Counted from the stretch's first letter, positions 7,640 to 15,867 are shown. The stretch is DNA of 64,000 nt from Haladaptatus sp. QDMS2 (GCF_029338295.1 NZ_CP119791.1:2232001-2296000); one strand, 5' to 3'. The notes: generated by a model from the letters alone, not told the origin. Made by a program: numbers and translations.

Positions 7640-8943
7640 TCACCCGACATCCACGGCAGCACGTCTTCGATTGGTTCTCGTTCGAAGTACAGCAGTTCGA
7701 CGCCGATGACCGCCGCGCCGATGAGCAGGACGGTCACAAACATCTCCGGACTGTTGAGATAGAGGTCGTAGAGCAACAGCGGGAAAAACGCCGCCGTGCC
7801 GAGGAGTCCGACCACCGGAATCGGCGTGATGAGGTCCAGCTGGTCGCGCTGTTTCAGGGCGAGATAGCTCATCCCCCCGAACACCGCGATGAAGGCGAGC
7901 GAGGCGAAGGAGGTGATGCTCTTCAGACTGCCCACCACGGCGAAACCGGCAGAAAGCGCCCCCAACACGACGACGATTCGTTTCGGTATCTCGCCGTCGC
8001 TGCTCCCGCCGATTTTTTCGGGGAGGAGACCCCGGTCGATGAGGTTCTGTGAGAATAGGGCGCTCGAAAATAGCGTGGCGTTCACCGCGCTCGCCGTCGA
8101 GAACAGCGCAGAGATGCCGATGATGAGCGCACCGATAATCCCCATGAACTGGAGACCGGCGTAAAGCAGCGACACCTCCGGGGAGACGGCGATGACCGAA
8201 ATCTTGAGCAGGCTCACCGTCGTCAGCGCGACGAGTATGTAGAGCACCGTTGCAGCCGGAATCGAGATGTAAATCGCTTTCTTGATGTCTGTTTTCGGGT
8301 TGTCGAACTTGTCCTGGTCGTACATCAGGAGTTGCCATCCCTGGAAGGCAACGAACGACATCGCCGCGCCGAGGATGGGGTCGCGAATCGACATCGACGA
8401 GAGCCCGAACGTCAACTTCTGGACGGTGAATGCGTGGTACACTCCCCAGATGCCGAACACCCCGATGACGACGACTTTGATGAAGGTGAGCACGTCCTCT
8501 GCCTGCCCCGTCTCCGCGGCCCCAACGAGGTTGAGCGCGACGAACGCGCCGATGAGGAGGATTGAAACGGCGTTTGCAACGGGAATCCCGTAGAAGTGGA
8601 GGCGACCGAGCAGTTCCGAGAAGAACGAGGAGAAGGCGTAAGCGTAGAGCGCCATCGACCCAACGTACCCGAACAGTAGGGTCCAGCCGGTCATCCCCGC
8701 GAGCGTCGAGTTGCCGACGAGTTCCTCGATGTAGGTCGGTGCGCCTCCCTTAGCGTCCACGAAGGTGTTCAGTTTCACGTAGCTGTACCCCGCACACATC
8801 GCGACGATGCCCGCGACGAGCCACGCGAGCCACGATGCGTCACCGGAGATGGCGACGACGATGCCGAAGGCCGAGTAAATCCCCCCGCCAATCATGCCAC
8901 CGAGCGCCATTGCAACGGCTTCTTTGAGTGAAAGCTGTCCCAT
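7636..8943 (-). CDS. APC-superfamily amino acid permease
   Basis: Secondary amino acid transporter with about 12 membrane segments over 435 residues. The first helix carries the APC signature MALGGMIGGGIYSAFG, and a conserved loop reads DPILGAAMSFVAFQGWQ. It is followed with a 4-base overlap by the solute-binding lipoprotein and preceded, 124 bp away, by kynureninase on the same strand. The context suggests import of tryptophan or kynurenine, or export of the products anthranilate or alanine. Substrate assignment is inference only. Confidence 0.85.
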   Translation of the reverse strand: MGQLSLKEAVAMALGGMIGGGIYSAFGIVVAISGDASWLAWLVAGIVAMCAGYSYVKLNTFVDAKGGAPTYIEELVGNSTLAGMTGWTLLFGYVGSMALYAYAFSSFFSELLGRLHFYGIPVANAVSILLIGAFVALNLVGAAETGQAEDVLTFIKVVVIGVFGIWGVYHAFTVQKLTFGLSSMSIRDPILGAAMSFVAFQGWQLLMYDQDKFDNPKTDIKKAIYISIPAATVLYILVALTTVSLLKISVIAVSPEVSLLYAGLQFMGIIGALIIGISALFSTASAVNATLFSSALFSQNLIDRGLLPEKIGGSSDGEIPKRIVVVLGALSAGFAVVGSLKSITSFASLAFIAVFGGMSYLALKQRDQLDLITPIPVVGLLGTAAFFPLLLYDLYLNSPEMFVTVLLIGAAVIGVELLYFEREPIEDVLPWMSGE

Positions 8944-9067
8944 GTGTCAGTCCGAATTCGAAAACGTCCACTCGTCAATCGGAATACGATACCCACCGTC
9001 CCCAACGCACGTCGTCCTTCTATTGGGCAGGACGGGCGCGGGTACAATAATGGCTACGGCCAACCGG

Positions 9068-10333
9068 TCAGGTCACCCCGCCCTGTCGCAGTTTGAACCT
9101 TTCATATGCAAGGTCATCGACGATTTCCCCGAGCATTTCGACGACGTGCCACACGTCCTCGAAGGTTGAGTAGAGCGGCGCAGGACACACGCGGACGACG
9201 TTCGGCGGGCGGAAATCGACGACGACACCGCGCTCTTTGAGCGCGAGCGAGATGCGGTAGGCTTCCGCGTGTTCGAGCGCGATGTGACCACCGCGGCGGG
9301 CGTGTTCGCGCGGCGTCCCAATCGCGAATCCGCGGTCTGTGAGTTTCGCATTCGCGAGCGCCACGAGGAAGTCGGTGAGCGCGAGCGACTTCTCGCGCAC
9401 GGCCTCGATGCTCGTCTCCTCGAAGATGGAGAGCGACCCGTCGAGGGGGGCCGCGGCGAGAATCGGGATGGTTCCGATTTGCCACGCGCCCGCCGACTCG
9501 GCAGACGTGAACTCGTGGCGCATCTCGAACTGGGTGGCTTTGTCGTGACCCCACCATCCGGCGAGTGCGGGCGTCGTCCCGAAGTGTTTCGAATTGACGT
9601 ACAGACCGGCGATGGCCCCCGGCCCGGCGTTCAGGTACTTGTAGGAACACCAGACGGCGAAATCGACGCCCCACGCAGACAGTTCGTGGGGAACCGCGCC
9701 GACCGAGTGGGCGAGGTCGAATCCGGCGAGTGCGCCGTGGTCGTGGGCCGCCTCCGTGATGCGTTCGACGTCGAGCAACTGCCCGCTTCGGTAAAGCACT
9801 GAGGGCATGAACACGATGGCCGTCTCGTCGTCGATGGCTGCCTCGATGTCGGCCTCGTCGATGGTGCGTCCGTCTCGACTCTCGACGGCGACGAGGTGGT
9901 CGTCCGGGTCGAGTCTGCGCAGACGGAGTTGGGACTTGATGGCGTAGTGGTCGGTCGGAAAGTCGAGGTCGTTGACGATAATTTTGCCCGGGTTGTCCGC
10001 GAGGAAGGTGCCGATGAGCGTGTGAATGTTGACTGTCGTGGAGTTGGCGACGACGACCGCTTCGGGGGCCGCGCCGACGAGCGGGGCGGTGCGCGCGCCG
10101 AGGCGTTCGCCGTAGTGAAACCAGTCCGGGTCTGCGTCCGTCCACCCCCGGATGGCGAGGTCGCGCCACTCGGCGACGGCGTCCGTGAGGGCGGTGTCCG
10201 CGTCTTCGGAGGAGATGCCGAGCGAATTGCCGTCCATGTAGAACTCGTCTTCGCGCGTGTGAAAGCGCGCTCTGAGGTGTGCGAGGCCGTCGGCCGCGTC
10301 GCGCTCGCGGGCGGCGGCGAGTGAAAGGTCCAT
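9068..10333 (-). CDS. kynU: Kynureninase
   Basis: PLP-dependent hydrolase that splits kynurenine into anthranilate and alanine in tryptophan breakdown. The N-terminus has the family motif EFYMDGNSLG. The cofactor lysine lies in WCSYKYLNAGPGA near residue 231, and the aspartate pair region is AGFDLAHSVGAVPHEL. Length (421 residues) matches bacterial kynureninases. No tryptophan dioxygenase or kynurenine formamidase gene is in the window, so only the last step is visible here. The APC permease and binding-protein genes follow on the same strand. Confidence 0.93.
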   Translation of the reverse strand: MDLSLAAARERDAADGLAHLRARFHTREDEFYMDGNSLGISSEDADTALTDAVAEWRDLAIRGWTDADPDWFHYGERLGARTAPLVGAAPEAVVVANSTTVNIHTLIGTFLADNPGKIIVNDLDFPTDHYAIKSQLRLRRLDPDDHLVAVESRDGRTIDEADIEAAIDDETAIVFMPSVLYRSGQLLDVERITEAAHDHGALAGFDLAHSVGAVPHELSAWGVDFAVWCSYKYLNAGPGAIAGLYVNSKHFGTTPALAGWWGHDKATQFEMRHEFTSAESAGAWQIGTIPILAAAPLDGSLSIFEETSIEAVREKSLALTDFLVALANAKLTDRGFAIGTPREHARRGGHIALEHAEAYRISLALKERGVVVDFRPPNVVRVCPAPLYSTFEDVWHVVEMLGEIVDDLAYERFKLRQGGVT

Positions 10334-10427
10334 ATCGGGGGAACGAACCGGGCAGGGAAAGCCCTTGAGTGAAGTGAACGTTTCAGTCTACGGAGTAGTT
10401 ATCCGGACGCCACCCGAAGTGCTACCA

Positions 10428-10856
10428 ATGCGCTTGCACCTGCCCGCGTTCCTCTTCGGCGAGGAACCGGCCCACTTCCTTCCGCTGGTGGTGCTCGCCG
10501 TCCTCCTCGCGGGGGCGACGACGGTTGCGTACGAACTGGTGTTGCACCAGATGCTCGGCGGTGTCGTGTTCTATCCCGGGCCGGTCGCCTTCCTCGGCGT
10601 GCTCGCCGCCGGACTGGCGGGCCTGCGAAACAGCGGGCTCGTGGTAGGCATACTGCTCGGCGCGGCCCCAGCGTTCGGATTCAACGTCTTTCACTACGTG
10701 CTCTCCATCGGCCACCGGTCGGTGCAGTGGGGACTGGTCGAAGCCGCGTTGAGTCCCATGCTGGTCATCGGTGGCGTCATCGGCGTCGTGGGCTTCTTGC
10801 TCGGGCGCGGCCTCGACCGGCTCAGTCCCGAACTCGCGCGAAAAAGTGGCGTGTGA
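10428..10856 (+). CDS. Small four-helix membrane protein of unknown function
   Basis: No family recognised. The 142-residue protein has about four hydrophobic segments: LPLVVLAVLLAGATTVAY, the stretch around VAFLGVLAAGLAGL, GILLGAAPAFGFNVFHYVL and MLVIGGVIGVVGFLLG, and ends in a short basic tail. The ATG at 10428 is preferred over an upstream in-frame codon because GTAGTTATCC near 10393-10402 is a TATA-like element at leaderless distance. The gene ends two bases before the end of the convergent Bat-type regulator. Confidence 0.65.
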   Translation: MRLHLPAFLFGEEPAHFLPLVVLAVLLAGATTVAYELVLHQMLGGVVFYPGPVAFLGVLAAGLAGLRNSGLVVGILLGAAPAFGFNVFHYVLSIGHRSVQWGLVEAALSPMLVIGGVIGVVGFLLGRGLDRLSPELARKSGV

Positions 10857-10858
10857 CT

Positions 10859-11578
10859 TCAGAGACACTCGTTTACGAACCCGCTCGCCAGCCAGGATTC
10901 GGCGCGCTGGAGGCGATACTGGAGCGTCGATTGCGGGACGCCGATTTCGTCTGCAAGTTCGGCGAGCGTCGTCTCGCGGGGGGTCTCGTAGTAGCCGTGC
11001 GAGACGGCGAGTTCCAGCACCTCGCGCTGTTCGAACGGGAGTTCGCAGGCCGTGATGGCCTCGTCCGTCCAGTGGGTCGGATTCGAGAGGTGTGAGAGCG
11101 ACACGCTAACGCCACCAGAGAGGTGCGCCTGCACCGCGTCGAACAGTTCGCCGACGCTGTCGTCAGAGCGCATGAGGATACGCCATTCGTAGGCATTCCC
11201 GCGGCGCTGGGTCTCGTAGAGCAGTCCCGGACCGAGGTGTTCGTGGGCGAGCGAGGGGAGGGTGCGACACTCCTCGATGCCCTGGCGGTAGGTGTAGATG
11301 GTTGCGCTCGTGGTGTCCGCCGCGAGTAGTTCGTGTTCGCGATACGAATCGCAGGTCGGGTCGTTCAGACACTCGTTACAGCGCGAGGGGTCGGTGAGAA
11401 GGTCCGTGAGCGCGGAGACGGCAGGTTCCGGACCGGTGATGCGGTCTAACCGCCACATGTCGTTCCCAGCGACGGCGCAATCGAGTGACTTAGACAGCGC
11501 GGCCGGATATTCGATGAACACGTCTGCGACAGGGTCTACACCCGGTTCGTACGTGAGGCTGAACACGAACTCTCTCAT
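10859..11578 (-). CDS. Bat-type transcriptional regulator (HTH_10)
   Basis: Haloarchaeal regulator of the bacterio-opsin-activator class. The C-terminal third is the HTH_10 domain: QREVLELAVSHGYYETPRETTLAELADE followed by the recognition region GVPQSTLQYRLQRAE. The N-terminal two thirds are a sensor-like domain with a cysteine cluster, CNECLNDPTC plus a later C, at about residues 68-77, which could bind metal or sense redox state. It is transcribed away from the TFB gene across 241 bp, and an inverted repeat at 11588-11601 lies between its likely TATA element (CTTTACTT on the minus strand) and its start codon, which suggests autoregulation. Confidence 0.87.
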   Translation of the reverse strand: MREFVFSLTYEPGVDPVADVFIEYPAALSKSLDCAVAGNDMWRLDRITGPEPAVSALTDLLTDPSRCNECLNDPTCDSYREHELLAADTTSATIYTYRQGIEECRTLPSLAHEHLGPGLLYETQRRGNAYEWRILMRSDDSVGELFDAVQAHLSGGVSVSLSHLSNPTHWTDEAITACELPFEQREVLELAVSHGYYETPRETTLAELADEIGVPQSTLQYRLQRAESWLASGFVNECL

Positions 11579-11587
11579 TGCCCCAAG

Positions 11588-11601
11588 TTGGTGTGTACCA
11601 A
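11588..11601. promoter_or_regulatory. Inverted repeat TTGGT-N4-ACCAA before the Bat-type gene
   Basis: Arms TTGGT and ACCAA around GTGT, 10 bp before the start codon of the Bat-type regulator. The same arms and spacing recur at 11732-11745 on the TFB side of this divergent intergenic region. Such a repeated, precisely spaced pair fits an operator of a dimeric regulator. Confidence 0.6.
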
Positions 11602-11730
11602 GTAAAGAGCGTATCGGTCTGCACAGTTAGGCACAACATTTATAGTAGGTTATGACCGGGGCATGTATGCGGTTTCCCCTAAATTTCGCCGCGTTACTTA
11701 CTGTGACGTAAGCAGGTGACACGAGTGTTA

Positions 11731-11746
11731 TTTGGTCTATACCAAA
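11731..11746. promoter_or_regulatory. Inverted repeat TTTGGT-N4-ACCAAA on the TFB side
   Basis: Perfect 6-bp arms TTTGGT and ACCAAA with spacer CTAT, followed 3 bp later by the self-complementary TATA-like GGTTATAACC (11750-11759). It contains the same TTGGT-N4-ACCAA core as the repeat at 11588-11601, 144 bp away centre to centre. It lies about 75 bp before the TFB start. Confidence 0.6.
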
Positions 11747-11819
11747 CGAGGTTATAACCCCAAACGGTCCCTACAATGTCGTGTATAGAACCGCGTAGCT
11801 ACCCCCATTTCCCACTCCA

Positions 11820-12788
11820 GTGCAACAAGTAACCTCATACAATCAGTCGGAACGGACGAAGCGCACGCAGACTCGCGAACAGCAGGCCGAAGTGACCTGT
11901 CCAGAGTGTGGGAGTCTCCTCACGACTGACCACGAACACGGCGAACGCCACTGTGAAGAGTGTGGCCTCGTCGTCGAAGAGACAGAGCTCGACCACGGCC
12001 CAGAATGGCGAGCGTTCGACTCCGCAGAGCGCGACCAGAAGTCCCGCGTCGGTGCCCCGATGACGAAGATGATGCACGACAAGGGACTGTCCACCACCAT
12101 CGACTGGCAGGACAAGGACGCTCGGGGGAACACCCTGAGCGCGAAAAAGCGAAAGCAACTCGGTCGCCTTCGGATGTGGGACCGCCGGACGAAGACCCGT
12201 AACGCCCGCGACCGCAACCTCAGACAGGCGCTCGGCGAAATCGACCGCATGGCAAGTGCCCTCGGCCTGCCGAAGGCCATCCGCGAGACCGCTTCGGTCA
12301 TCTACCGCCGCGCCCTCGAAGAGGACCTGCTGCCGGGCCGCTCCATCGAAGGGATGGCGACGGCTTCGCTTCACGCCGCCGCTCGGCAGGCCGGGAACCC
12401 CCGAACCGTAGACGAGATGGCATCGGTCACGCGCGTCGGCGAGATGGAATTCCAGCGCGCCTACCGCTACATCGTCCGCGAACTCGACCTCCAGATTGCG
12501 CCCCCGGACCCCGTCAGCTACGTCGGTCGGTTCGCCTCTGGTCTCGACGTGAGCGACGAGACCGAACGCCGCGCCCGCGAGTTGCTCGAAACCGCAAAGC
12601 GCGAGGGCATCCTGAGCGGGAAGTCGCCGGTCGGCCTCGCCGCCGCGTCGATTTACGCCGCTGGCCTGCTCACCAACGCCGAAATCACGCAGGCAGAAGT
12701 GAGTGAGGTCGCAGACATCAGCGAGGTCACCATCCGCAACCGGTACCGCGAGCTTCTGAAGACGGAACAGGAGGCCGCCGCCGCGTGA
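11820..12788 (+). CDS. tfb: Transcription initiation factor TFB
   Basis: Archaeal TFIIB-like factor that joins TBP at the TATA/BRE and recruits RNA polymerase. A zinc ribbon is formed by CPECGS and HCEECG (residues about 24-45), followed by the B-reader segment EWRAFD, and two cyclin-like repeats, the first around IDRMASALGLPKAIRETA and the second around YVGRFASGLDVSDE. Haloarchaea carry several TFBs that steer different regulons; this one sits divergently from a Bat-type regulator. The start is GTG at 11820, preceded by several TATA-like stretches, so the transcription start is uncertain. The next gene overlaps its stop by 4 bases. Confidence 0.95.
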   Translation: MQQVTSYNQSERTKRTQTREQQAEVTCPECGSLLTTDHEHGERHCEECGLVVEETELDHGPEWRAFDSAERDQKSRVGAPMTKMMHDKGLSTTIDWQDKDARGNTLSAKKRKQLGRLRMWDRRTKTRNARDRNLRQALGEIDRMASALGLPKAIRETASVIYRRALEEDLLPGRSIEGMATASLHAAARQAGNPRTVDEMASVTRVGEMEFQRAYRYIVRELDLQIAPPDPVSYVGRFASGLDVSDETERRARELLETAKREGILSGKSPVGLAAASIYAAGLLTNAEITQAEVSEVADISEVTIRNRYRELLKTEQEAAAA

Positions 12789-13165
12789 CGACGCACCGAC
12801 CAGCACTCACGTGCTATCGGTGTGGCCACCAGTACGATTACCTCGGCACGACACCGCATCCGGGTCGCTGCCCAGCGTGCGATTCGCGTGCGGTCACGCC
12901 AGCAGGAAACCTCGTCGTCGTGGGAACTGAGACTGACACGGACGGCGACCCTCCGGTCGTCCGCCTGCAAGCGACCGACGGGAGCGACCGAACCTTCCGG
13001 TTCACGTTCGAAATCACGGGCGAAGGAAAGGTCGCACTCCGGCGGTTGCTCGTGGACAACACCCTCATCCGCAGTCCGGACGGGACGTGGCCGGAGGCCG
13101 TCGTTGCCGAACCGATTCGAGAGACACTCGCGGACGCGGGCTACTCGCTCGCCCCCACCCAGTAA
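12785..13165 (+). CDS. Zinc-ribbon protein of unknown function, coupled to tfb
   Basis: No named family recognised. The N-terminus has two CxxC knuckles, CYRC and CPAC, about 20 residues apart with intervening histidines (GHQYDY, PHPG), a likely zinc ribbon. The rest looks like a compact beta-rich domain (RTFRFTFEITGEGKVALRRLLVDN). The GTG start overlaps the TFB stop by 4 bases, so it should be co-translated with TFB. A role in transcription or as a TFB accessory factor is plausible but unproven. Confidence 0.7.
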   Translation: MTTHRPALTCYRCGHQYDYLGTTPHPGRCPACDSRAVTPAGNLVVVGTETDTDGDPPVVRLQATDGSDRTFRFTFEITGEGKVALRRLLVDNTLIRSPDGTWPEAVVAEPIRETLADAGYSLAPTQ

Positions 13166-13222
13166 GTTTCATTTTGTAACCTGGTTCCAATCCGAACCTC
13201 TATATCGAATGGGACCCCAGGT

Positions 13223-13597
13223 ATGACGAGAACGCCCATGCAAGGCCAGGACGCAGAAATTGACAAGTACTCGGAAAATGCGTGTGTCGTCATCGACTCA
13301 CTCCAGCAAATCGGGTCACAGTGGCGACTCATCGTCCTCCACGACCTCCAGGAGGGCGAAAAGCGGTTCAACGAACTCAAGCGTTCGACCGACGCGAGTT
13401 CGCGCACGCTGTCGCGGGTGCTCGACGACCTCCAGGAAACAGGGTTCGTCGACCGCCGTCTTGAAGAGGACGCACCGGTCGCAACGTACTACAGCCTCAC
13501 CGAGAAGGGAGCCTCGCTGTTTCCCGTCTTCGAAGAGATCGAACGCTGGGCGAACGAGTGGCTCGACACGTCCATCATCGAGCCAACAGCCGACTGA
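13223..13597 (+). CDS. HxlR-family transcriptional regulator
   Basis: Winged-helix regulator of the HxlR class (124 residues). Typical segments are IGSQWRLIVLHDLQEGEKRFNELKRST, the recognition helix SSRTLSRVLDDLQETGFVDRR, and the wing YYSLTEKGASLFPVFEEIERWANEW. The single cysteine, C19 in ENACVVIDSL, is at the position of the redox cysteine found in some HxlR proteins. A CTATATCG TATA element near 13199-13206 lies upstream of the ATG at 13223. The target genes are not evident. Confidence 0.88.
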   Translation: MTRTPMQGQDAEIDKYSENACVVIDSLQQIGSQWRLIVLHDLQEGEKRFNELKRSTDASSRTLSRVLDDLQETGFVDRRLEEDAPVATYYSLTEKGASLFPVFEEIERWANEWLDTSIIEPTAD

Positions 13598-13626
13598 CAG
13601 GGCCGCGTTTTCGTTCCCGATGTGAC

Positions 13627-13644
13627 CGCGTGGCTAGCCACGCG
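13627..13644. repeat. 18-bp perfect palindrome
   Basis: CGCGTGGCTAGCCACGCG is fully self-complementary. It lies 30 bp after the HxlR stop and 94 bp before the next gene. It could be a regulator site for either gene or a transcript-end hairpin; no T-run follows it, which argues against a terminator. Confidence 0.6.
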
Positions 13645-13737
13645 TACCCACGGAAATCGGGCGCATACGGGCCGCTGTCGCCGGAATCGAAACATTTTGC
13701 ATCGACCCGTCCTGACCCTCGACTGGAGGCACCATCG

Positions 13738-14043
13738 ATGCGAGGCACACAGCAATCTCCCACCCATCCCCCGGAATCGACGACCGCCTCGCCCGACATC
13801 GACTACCTCATCGACTGGGACGCAGACACCCAGGGTCGAATCCACGTCACGCTCCCCCGGTGGCGGCGATTCGGCGCGTATCTCGAATCTCACCTGTTCG
13901 AGTGGGGCGAGTCGGTCGGCGACACGGTCGAAGTACACTACGTGAAATCCATCCACCGAAACGGACAGACCACGCGCATCTACCGCGACCCAGACATCGT
14001 CGCCGCGCTGCAGCGCGAGCGGAACGTCGTCGTGAGCTGGTAG
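13738..14043 (+). CDS. Short hypothetical protein
   Basis: Not recognised. The 101-residue protein begins at ATG 13738; the frame is open further upstream, but that part overlaps the HxlR gene and reads like non-coding sequence. The body (DIDYLIDWDADTQGRIHVTLPRWRRFGAYLESHLFEWGESVGD) is acidic with aromatic residues and looks like a compact soluble domain. There is no signal peptide, membrane segment or cysteine motif. Codon third positions are G/C as in its neighbours, which supports it being real. Confidence 0.55.
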   Translation: MRGTQQSPTHPPESTTASPDIDYLIDWDADTQGRIHVTLPRWRRFGAYLESHLFEWGESVGDTVEVHYVKSIHRNGQTTRIYRDPDIVAALQRERNVVVSW

Positions 14044-14118
14044 ACGCGACCCCATCGATAACCCACTGTTCTCGCACCCACCCGGCAGGCTAAGTACGTC
14101 GCGCAAGTACAGTTGTCA

Positions 14119-14460
14119 GTGACAGCCACCACGCCAGCGAAACCAGACCGGCCGGTCCGCCTCGAATCGGCCGCCGAGTTAGACGCCCTCGTCGCGGACC
14201 ACGACCTCGTCCTCGTCGATTTCTACACCAAGGGCTGTACCCTCTGTCAGAGCATCGAACCGGTGCTCGGGAACGTCCACCGCGTCTCGGAAGCCGTCGT
14301 TGCGCTCATCAATCCCGTGAACGACATCGACCTCGTCGAGACGTACAACGTCCGAAGCGTTCCGACTCTGTTACTGTTCAAAGATGGCGACGTGGTGGGT
14401 CGCCTCGCCGAGGGGTTCCAGAGCACAGAACAGATTCTCTCGTTCGTCGAGTCGGCCTGA
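14119..14460 (+). CDS. Thioredoxin-family protein with CTLC active site
   Basis: Thioredoxin fold of about 113 residues. The active site is KGCTLCQS, C-x-x-C at residues 40 and 43, in place of the usual WCGPC, and the cis-proline segment is VRSVPTLLLFKDGDVV. The lack of the tryptophan and the TL pair would shift its redox potential and partner choice. GTG 14119 is chosen because CTAAGTAC near 14090-14097 is a TATA element at leaderless distance; a TTG at 14113 is also in frame. It is not in an obvious operon. Confidence 0.86.
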   Translation: MTATTPAKPDRPVRLESAAELDALVADHDLVLVDFYTKGCTLCQSIEPVLGNVHRVSEAVVALINPVNDIDLVETYNVRSVPTLLLFKDGDVVGRLAEGFQSTEQILSFVESA

Positions 14461-14496
14461 CCTTTTTATCCGAAGACGGGGCCAGGTACCCGTGCC

Positions 14497-14559
14497 GTGT
14501 CCCCAGCGCAGCACCCCCAGCAAGCAGCACAGTCACCCAGCACAGCGGAGCAGTGGTAG
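14497..14559 (+). other. In-frame mini-ORF or interrupted 5' extension upstream of 14563
   Basis: A GTG at 14497 opens a 20-codon frame rich in Q, A, S and P that ends at TAG 14557-14559, followed by one codon and then the ATG of the next gene in the same frame. CTTTTTATC at 14462-14470 lies at the right distance to be the TATA box of a transcript starting at this GTG. It may be a leader peptide or the relic of a longer N-terminus. Confidence 0.35.
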
Positions 14560-14562
14560 CAG

Positions 14563-15069
14563 ATGGGTCACCGTGCCCTCGTCGCCTACGAACAGGCAGA
14601 CGGGACGTTCGACCTCCACTACTCCCAGTGGGGAGCCCTCGGCTTTCGCCTTGCATACACGCTCGCCGAAACTGACCCCTTCGGCCCCGACGAGACGGTC
14701 GAACCCACTCCCCGGGCCACGGGCCTCTCGTTCGACGTCATTCTCACCGATTACCTCGATTTCCTGTTACACGAGGCGTTCTACGTCGTCTCGCCCGGGT
14801 TCGACGTGACGGCCTACGTTCCCGTCTGGTTCGGGCTCGAAACTGACGACGAGGTGGTTGGCAACGGCGCGCTCGTGCCCGTCATCTGGCGGAACGGGAC
14901 TCCCGTCGATGTGGAGTATCTCGAAGGCTGGGTCGACGGCGCAAAGACCAGCCTCCGCGCCCACCACGAGCAGTGTGCGCTCACCCCGGCTGCCATCCAG
15001 GAATTCTTCGCAGAGACACTTCCCGAGTGGTTCGGCAACGACGTGATACTCGCCTCTGAGGTGCGCTGA
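14563..15069 (+). CDS. Conserved haloarchaeal hypothetical protein (DUF6735-like)
   Basis: 168-residue soluble protein that starts MGHRALVAYEQADGTFDLHYSQWG, a beginning I recall from a widespread haloarchaeal family of unknown function (DUF6735, from memory). It is acidic and aromatic-rich with no membrane segment or catalytic motif that I can identify. The C-terminal part (LTPAAIQEFFAETLPEWFG) looks helical. The likely promoter is 90 bp upstream with a short in-frame open frame between. Confidence 0.7.
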   Translation: MGHRALVAYEQADGTFDLHYSQWGALGFRLAYTLAETDPFGPDETVEPTPRATGLSFDVILTDYLDFLLHEAFYVVSPGFDVTAYVPVWFGLETDDEVVGNGALVPVIWRNGTPVDVEYLEGWVDGAKTSLRAHHEQCALTPAAIQEFFAETLPEWFGNDVILASEVR

Positions 15070-15120
15070 GTCCGGCGCTCAGCAGGCGGTTTTTATGCGC
15101 CGAGTGGCAACGCTCACGCA

Positions 15121-15867
15121 GTGACCGCGACAGACGAGGAGCAAGCAGGCCCACCCGCGACGCTCTCCCAGCCGACGCCAGCGGCGGCCACCGACTTCCT
15201 CGAAACCGCACTCGCCCGCGACTCGTTGATAACCCTGTTCGGGCGCTGTACGGTCGAGTACGACGGCCGGGCGGCGAGCTATCTCGGCCCCGGCGACCGC
15301 CACGTCATGCTCAAACCCGACGGGTCGTTGCTCGTCCACACGGGCGAGGGGCAGAAACCGGTCAACTGGCAACCACCGGGCTGTACTCACGAGCCACGGC
15401 TCTGTGAGGGAAGTCTCCAGATTCGAAGCGTACGGTCCAACCCCGCCGAAGAACTCCTCGTGACCTTCGAGTCCGTGGTGCAGGTCGCCGCGTTCGACCC
15501 GACCGACGAGAGTACGCTCGCCGTCGAAGGGACCGAAGCAGACCTGAAACGACGCATCCTCGACGACCCGTCGCTCGTCGAACCGGGCTTCCAGCCACTG
15601 GCTACGGAGCGCGAGACGCCTGCTGGCGCAGTGGACATCTTCGGGCGGGACGCCGCCGGCCGGATCGTCGTCGTGGAGTTGAAACGCCGGCGCGTCGGCC
15701 CGGACGCGGTGGGGCAACTTGGCCGCTACGTCGAGGCGCTTCGGCGGGAGTTACACGCGGACGCCACCGTTCGTGGCATCCTCGTCGCTCCCTCCGTGAC
15801 CGACCGGGCACGCGACTTGCTCGCAGAGAATGGGCTCGAATTCGTCGCGCTCGACCCGACCGCGTAA
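15121..15867 (+). CDS. nucS: Endonuclease NucS (EndoMS)
   Basis: Mismatch/branched-DNA endonuclease of the NucS/EndoMS family, which cuts both strands at mismatches and works with PCNA. The N-terminal domain runs to about residue 130. The C-terminal RecB-like nuclease shows the catalytic set E164, D172 (GAVDIFGRD), E186 and K188 (VVVELKRRR) and the Q199 region GQLGRYVEAL. I see no clear PCNA-interacting motif at the C-terminus. The GTG at 15121 follows a GTTTTTATG TATA element near 15089-15097. Its stop codon directly abuts the last codon of the convergent mutS gene. Confidence 0.93.
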   Translation: MTATDEEQAGPPATLSQPTPAAATDFLETALARDSLITLFGRCTVEYDGRAASYLGPGDRHVMLKPDGSLLVHTGEGQKPVNWQPPGCTHEPRLCEGSLQIRSVRSNPAEELLVTFESVVQVAAFDPTDESTLAVEGTEADLKRRILDDPSLVEPGFQPLATERETPAGAVDIFGRDAAGRIVVVELKRRRVGPDAVGQLGRYVEALRRELHADATVRGILVAPSVTDRARDLLAENGLEFVALDPTA

